Part shown: one piece after another, positions 59,811 to 64,000 of the stretch
Position numbering within the stretch: the stretch's first letter is position 1
How the letters are laid out: the number at the start of each line of letters is the position of its first letter
Made by a program: the position numbers and the translations under genes
The notes under the pieces: generated by a model
What the model was told of the DNA's origin: nothing
The model's input: only the letters and a program-made list of their open reading frames with translations
Database searches by the model: none
Assembly: GCA_002989075.1 (NCBI GenBank)
Contig: PSQN01000005.1
Location: 496,001 to 560,000 of the forward strand
Direction: 5' to 3'
Origin: Arthonia radiata
Lineage: Eukaryota; Ascomycota; Arthoniomycetes; Arthoniales; Arthoniaceae
Length of the DNA stretch: 64,000 bases

Positions 59811-60512
59811 CTAGCGCTGCGAAACCGAGTCCCCAGGATGCACATCGATAGGACGCACATACGGAATCTGCGGATCCACTGCTGGTGGGTTCGAAAACCT
59901 CCTGTTCCAGTGGTCCTCCCAAGCCGCCCTCAAGTCCCTCTCCAGCTGCTGCATAGCCGCGTCACTGGCCATAGGATTCCTCCAATTGCTCGACGCCGGC
60001 ATCCTGCCTTGCATCGGCTGCGTCATGGGCGAGTTCGGGGCCGGGTGCCTGGCTGTAGTCGTCAGGAATGTAGGTGTTCGTGGTGTGTCTGCGGCGACGT
60101 GGGTTTCGGGCAGCGACATCCAGGCGCAGACTCGGGCCTCGAGGGCCTCGCGCGTCTCATGGCCTTCTTGCTTGGGCGGAGTGTTCAGTTCCTTGGGCGG
60201 GGTGTTGCGCAATGGCGTCGCCTTGGGTCGCTTCTCCACCCTCATCGGCTTTGCTGCAGCTGGATTGCTGGTCTTTGGAAGCCACATGCTCAATTTCCGG
60301 CGCCTGGAGGCCTCCTTCTTCTTCTTCCTGTACTCAGGACTCTCCCACTTGAGGTTTCGGAAAGTCCACGGCTTCTCAGCTGTGAGCTGAGGGTGAGGGT
60401 GAGTAAACTGCTGCGGGGGCTGTTGAGGGGTCGCGCCGCTGAATTGAGGCGGAAATTGTGATTGCTGGAACGATTGCAAGACTGGTGGCGGCTGAGGTTG
60501 AAGGTGCGCCAT
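59811..60512 (-). CDS. Hypothetical Pro/Gln-rich protein
   Basis: An intronless frame of 233 residues with start MAHLQPQPPPVLQSFQQSQF. The first 40 residues are Pro/Gln-rich. A basic central island, WTFRNLKWESPEYRKKKKEA followed by SRRRKLSMWLPKTS, could be a nuclear-localisation or nucleic-acid contact segment. The C-terminal part contains MQQLERDLRAAWEDHWNRRF. There is no recognised domain. It is divergent from the small F-box-like gene at 60765, with 252 bp between starts. Gene status is supported by the ATG, the uninterrupted frame and the ordered islands; function unknown. Confidence 0.5.
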   Translation of the reverse strand: MAHLQPQPPPVLQSFQQSQFPPQFSGATPQQPPQQFTHPHPQLTAEKPWTFRNLKWESPEYRKKKKEASRRRKLSMWLPKTSNPAAAKPMRVEKRPKATPLRNTPPKELNTPPKQEGHETREALEARVCAWMSLPETHVAADTPRTPTFLTTTARHPAPNSPMTQPMQGRMPASSNWRNPMASDAAMQQLERDLRAAWEDHWNRRFSNPPAVDPQIPYVRPIDVHPGDSVSQR

Positions 60513-60764
60513 ATCGAGGAAGCAAGAGCAGAGGCAGAAGGTGAATGATGATCGAAATCCAGAAAAAAACCGTCAAATCGGAGCGGTTGCGGAAATTGAA
60601 GGGGTGGCGGAGCGGAAGGGAGTGGAGGAGAAGCTCGAGGTTGTCGTGGATACGAGGCGCTTGGCAAACATGACATGAGCATCGTCACCTATCACCAAAT
60701 CTGCCTCAGCACGAATCCAACCACATTTGCCATCCCATTCTCAGCAGCTACACTATCTTCCTTC

Positions 60765-61079
60765 ATGTCGGACTCAGCGCCCAATGCGGCCATTGCGCTG
60801 GCGTCGACGGATTCAGACGAGCGAAAGCTTCCTACACTACCTCCAGAGATACTCTTGAAGATCTGTGCTGATTTCATCGACAACACCTACTACGACTATA
60901 TTGAAAAGTTCGTGGCCAACAACCACAATCATGTCAACCGCCTCAAGTCGTGCCTTAGGAAAAGATTGTCCGGCGAACCACTCAACATCGATGATGAGAC
61001 GCAATATGCGCACATTGCCAGCGCAGGGGATAGCGGGCATGAATTGAACAGCGCCTCCTCTCTGGCCCCTATTCCTTGA
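60765..61079 (+). CDS. Small F-box-like protein
   Basis: A 104-residue frame from ATG 60765 (MSDSAPNAAIALASTDSDER); an in-frame ATG 90 bases upstream (60675) is possible. The segment LPTLPPEILLKICADFIDNT is F-box-like, followed by VNRLKSCLRKRLSGEPLNID. This second motif is shared with the neighbour at 61509 (LHRLEGCLTKKLTGVPLSTP), so the two are paralogues. This copy lacks the long C-terminal part of that neighbour and may be truncated, or its second exon may be missed. Its last 30 bases resemble fragments at 62850, 63174 and 63458. Confidence 0.55.
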   Translation: MSDSAPNAAIALASTDSDERKLPTLPPEILLKICADFIDNTYYDYIEKFVANNHNHVNRLKSCLRKRLSGEPLNIDDETQYAHIASAGDSGHELNSASSLAPIP

Positions 61080-61508
61080 GTCCCAATCAATTTATAAGAA
61101 TGCGTAGCTGCTGGCGCGCAAATGGAGGCATAATACACAGGTGAGGCATGCCAGCTGCCACAAATCCACCCAAGGTTCGCACAGCAAAGTCGAGGGGAGG
61201 GAGAAGGAGCCGCAGAAGCTCAATAAGCTCCAGAGCAGAGGCGCGGCTGTACATACTAGCATAGAATAGCGAGACAGGACACCGACTCTGCAGCTCTGCT
61301 GTACTCGAAGGTATCTCTCCGGTGCCGCGAATTGGCGAGGCGGTACCCTTTCTCCAGAGGTAACTGGTGCATCACAACTAATTGGGTTAGCGCTTCAAGT
61401 CGTTTCCCAATCGACAGACGTGTGTTTACGTCCTCTCAGCTTCTTTCTCCTGCAGCCATTCGCAGTGTTCAGCTCCTCTTGTAGTCCTCCAGTACTGTCA
61501 TCGCTCCA
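61080..61508. other. Intergenic region between paralogues
   Basis: 429 bp without a recognised gene. It contains the promoter of the gene at 61509, with a pyrimidine-rich stretch (about 61420-61500) before the start. Confidence 0.35.
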
Positions 61509-62784
61509 ATGGCGTCGCGTATCTCAGGAGGGGAAGAGAACCCCACACTCCCCACACAACTGCTCTCACACTACACCACCGCATTCATCAACGACGCATA
61601 CGCTAACCATCTTACTGAGATCTCCGCCGGCCACGATGACATCCTCCACCGCCTCGAGGGCTGCCTCACCAAGAAGCTCACTGGCGTTCCTCTTTCCACT
61701 CCAGACATGTCCGATTACTTGAGCTTTTTCGGCGGATCAGGTGAGCCTGCTCTACCGATGCTGAAGCTTCTTCAAGCCGCTAATAGTCAAGTATAGAGGT
61801 CGCAGTCGTCCGTGAAAGCCGCCCGTACGCTTCGCTGTTCTTTCCTGGCCAAACGCTGTACATCCCGATCCAACCAAAGATGCTCGAGCTTCCCCGGCTG
61901 CCTGAGCCAACTCATCGCTATTCGGACGAGGCCATCAATCTTGTCAGCACCTACCCCTCCCTCCACAATATGGTCTACTGGCATGCAAGAACACAGTACG
62001 GCGGCATCACCGTATTTAGCGAGGATGACGCGGGAATGGAGGGCAGTGGAACGCTCGAGGCCTTCGAATTCGCTGAGGTATGTCTACAGCCCCTGCCCTG
62101 ATCTTTCAATTGTTTCTGGAAGGCAATCTAGCAGCTCAAGAGGAGGTGTTGTTCAGATACGGTCGTCCTGAAAGCAATACACACTCGCGCGTGTGCTGTT
62201 TGTGCATCATGCTAACACTTCAGGCTCTAGGTATGTCTACAGCATCTACACTGGTTCTCCTATCCTTTCTGGAAGGCAATCCAGCACCTGAGGTAGACGC
62301 ATTGACTGAATACTTTCAATTCGGAAGCAAATCAATCTCGCGCGTGTGCTCTTTACGTACCATGCTAATACCTGCGTTTTAGTATATGTTACGAACCTAC
62401 CTGCCGCTCCACGAATTCATGGCTTGTCAACGGGCGCGTCTCGACAACCGCGTGGCGATGGAGATGAAGGGTGAGCTTGACACGGTGGTGGCAACACTGG
62501 GACCCTCACTCCCGCAGCACCCATCAGCGCTTCAGCAGTTTCGCCAGTACGACGACCCAGTATATGAACGGGATGAACTGCAAATCTCTGGCGATGATAC
62601 CGACGAGGAGGACGAGGGTGGAGTCGGCTGGGCGACGGCGCTGCAACGACGCGCGTACAGTGAAGAAGAGGAGAAGGAGGAGGGAGAAGAAGAGGAGAAG
62701 GAGGAGGGAGAAGAAGAGAAAGAGGGTGAGGCAGGCTGGGCCACAGCTCTCCAACAGCATGCGCGCATGCGACATGCATGGTGA
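61509..62784 (+). CDS. F-box-like family protein with acidic repeat tail
   Basis: Three exons: 61509-61740, 61797-62077 and 62383-62784. The product is 304 residues. The N-terminus has LPTQLLSHYTTAFINDAYAN and HRLEGCLTKKLTGVPLSTPD, paralogous to the protein at 60765. The middle exon is well ordered: EVAVVRESRPYASLFFPGQT, LYIPIQPKMLELPRLPEPTH, SLHNMVYWHARTQYGGITVF. The last exon has YMLRTYLPLHEFMACQRARL, then WATALQRR, a Glu/Lys/Gly repeat of about 25 residues (EEEKEEG units), and a second WATALQQH. Removing everything between 62078 and 62382 joins AEFAE-type sequence to YMLRTY in phase. That 305-nt intron is itself a tandem duplication. Function unknown. Confidence 0.65.
62078..62382 (+). repeat. 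Tandemly duplicated intron with AG|GT junction
   Basis: The intron consists of two diverged copies, 62078-62230 (153 nt) and 62231-62382 (152 nt). Both start GTATGTCTACAGC, share TTTCTGGAAGGCAATC and CTCGCGCGTGTGCT, and have GCTAACAC or GCTAATAC branch-like sites near the end. Both end in TAG. Copy 1 ends CTCTAG directly followed by the GTATGT of copy 2, leaving no exon between them. Only removal of both copies keeps the reading frame as predicted. Confidence 0.8.
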
Positions 62785-63740
62785 CATGCAGGCATTAATG
62801 AGACAGCACAAGAGCATGGCGTGAATAAAGCCGCTCGCGCTCTGGATCGACAGTGCCTCCTCCTTGGCTTCCCTTCCATTGGCCCGATTCAATTACCAAT
62901 ACTGCGTGATATCTGTCACTACTCATCCAAATCAAGTCCTTTCAGACTAATCACGAGGGTAGACTGCTCGTAGGAAGGCAGGTATGAGAGAGAGTAAAGA
63001 GGGATGATGCGTTGACATCGTTTCGACCGCCGATTGATCCACGCCTCGTCCCTGGGTTCTCTACGACTTGATTCAGACAACATCTCCAACCTCGTAATGG
63101 CTGTCAGTATGATAGGCGAGTGAAGACAAATAGCCCAGCAGTACCTGTGAACGGAGCCGAAAACGCTTACATTAAGCAATGCCTCCTTTCTAGCTCCTAT
63201 TCTGCGCGTTTCAATCAAATTGTGAGGTTCAGTGGCGGCTGTGTTCGATTCTTGAGATCAACCTCGAAGGACAGCACAGCAATTGTGTGTGTACAGACCG
63301 CCTCGAACTCGAGAAAAACCGCGGCTCCTCCCTGGCTCGCATTCCGCGCGCTTGAGTCCTTGAGTAAAAATTATATTGCAGCTCCGACATAGGTTTCGTT
63401 CAATACCGAGCGACAGTATAGCAGAAGTCTGTGCGCCGAGCATCCCCAGTGGCACATAAGCAATGCCTCTCCCCTGGCGACTCTCCGGTGTGTCTTGAAT
63501 ATTGACTAAACGAGTGCAGTAGCTCGAACATCCGAACTTTGCGTATCTTGCCCGGGGCTCGACTAAGGACTTTGCTGAGGCTTGCGATGCGCTTCTCACC
63601 TCTGCTCGGCAATCTACGTCATTGGCTTCAAACTGTTTCCTCATCAAGAGCTTCTAACCGCACACAGCACCTGAAGATCCCGGCCCCGTTTCAATTATTT
63701 CTTCGAAACTCATAAACAGCGACCGATATCCAACAGCGAT
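62785..63740. other. Region with gene fragments
   Basis: About 950 bp with no intact gene. It holds three fragments resembling the 3' end of the small F-box-like gene at 60765, with the shared element CARTGCCTCCTYYCTGGC or similar. They start at about 62850, 63174 and 63458; the parent copy is at 61047. They probably mark decayed tandem copies. Confidence 0.5.
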
Positions 63741-64000
63741 ATGGCTTCGCACAATCGCAGAACGAGAAAGCTCCCCAACGAGATCACCACCCAGGTTCTA
63801 TCAATTTACCTCGCCGATGTCTTTGAGTACGACAACACAACCCTCCTTGAGCCAACGGCAACAATCCGCTGCCATCTCGTAGAAAGCCTGGAGTACTCAC
63901 TAATAATCCAAGCCCAGCAAAATCCTGGCCATCCAACAAATCCTCATCCTGTACTTCAGCCGTTCGCGACCGGGCTCGGCCAACGACCAGGGATCTGCCC
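63741..64000 (+). CDS. Small F-box-like protein, 3' partial
   Basis: The frame opens at ATG 63741 (MASHNRRTRKLPNEITTQVL) and is still open at the window edge, 86 codons later. LPNEITTQVLSIYLADVFEY matches the F-box-like start of the other small proteins in the window. RCHLVESLEYSLIIQ follows at the position where the relatives have RLKSCL or RLEGCL. The rest lies outside the window. Confidence 0.55.
   Translation, partial: MASHNRRTRKLPNEITTQVLSIYLADVFEYDNTTLLEPTATIRCHLVESLEYSLIIQAQQNPGHPTNPHPVLQPFATGLGQRPGIC

Overview
The window is about 64 kb of nuclear DNA from a filamentous ascomycete (Pezizomycotina). The evidence is short GT-AG introns (mostly 45-70 nt, often with a CTAAC/CTAAT-like branch site), intron positions recovered by matching spliced frames to known families, and fungal hallmark genes (HDA1-complex subunit, STAND-type N-terminal domain, fungal rhodopsin-like receptor, GH115 glucuronidase). 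A Dothideomycete is my guess, but nothing here proves it.

Layout. 0-15.7 kb is a dense housekeeping block: an HDA1-complex subunit (5' end outside the window), a BTB protein, a one-pass membrane protein, the CAF-1 large subunit back to back with SPO11, a GHSLGG lipase and ribosomal protein L24. 15.7-21.4 kb is a repeat island: two arrays of a ~210-bp degenerate repeat enclose a ~1.1-kb tandem duplication carrying two small orphan ORFs and an LTR-like fossil. 21.4-30.2 kb holds a Myb-like protein, the 25-kDa cleavage factor I subunit, an F-box protein and the APC/C subunit Cdc16/APC6. 30.2-35.2 kb is a second gene-poor island ending in a ~141-bp degenerate array. 35.2-37 kb carries two small F-box-like genes. 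37.6-48.7 kb is a second housekeeping block: ankyrin-tailed L-asparaginase, a USP7-type deubiquitinase, a mitochondrial dehydrogenase kinase, ribokinase and a KEN-box protein. 49.4-58.0 kb encodes secreted or membrane functions: a BBE-type FAD oxidase, a rhodopsin-like receptor and a GH115 xylan alpha-glucuronidase. 58-64 kb returns to repeats and small F-box-like genes, one carrying a tandemly duplicated intron.

Functional themes. Chromatin and cell cycle (HDA1-complex subunit, CAF-1, SPO11, APC6, KEN-box protein) and ubiquitin (APC6, USP7, F-box and BTB proteins) recur, but they look like ordinary gene order rather than one pathway. The 49-58 kb block would fit plant-biomass use. The most unusual features are the duplicated intron at 62.1-62.4 kb, the three degenerate repeat systems, the dispersed family of small F-box-like genes and their fragments, and a repeated switch from C-ending to G-ending codons inside single genes.

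All gene models were spliced by eye. They have no transcript support.
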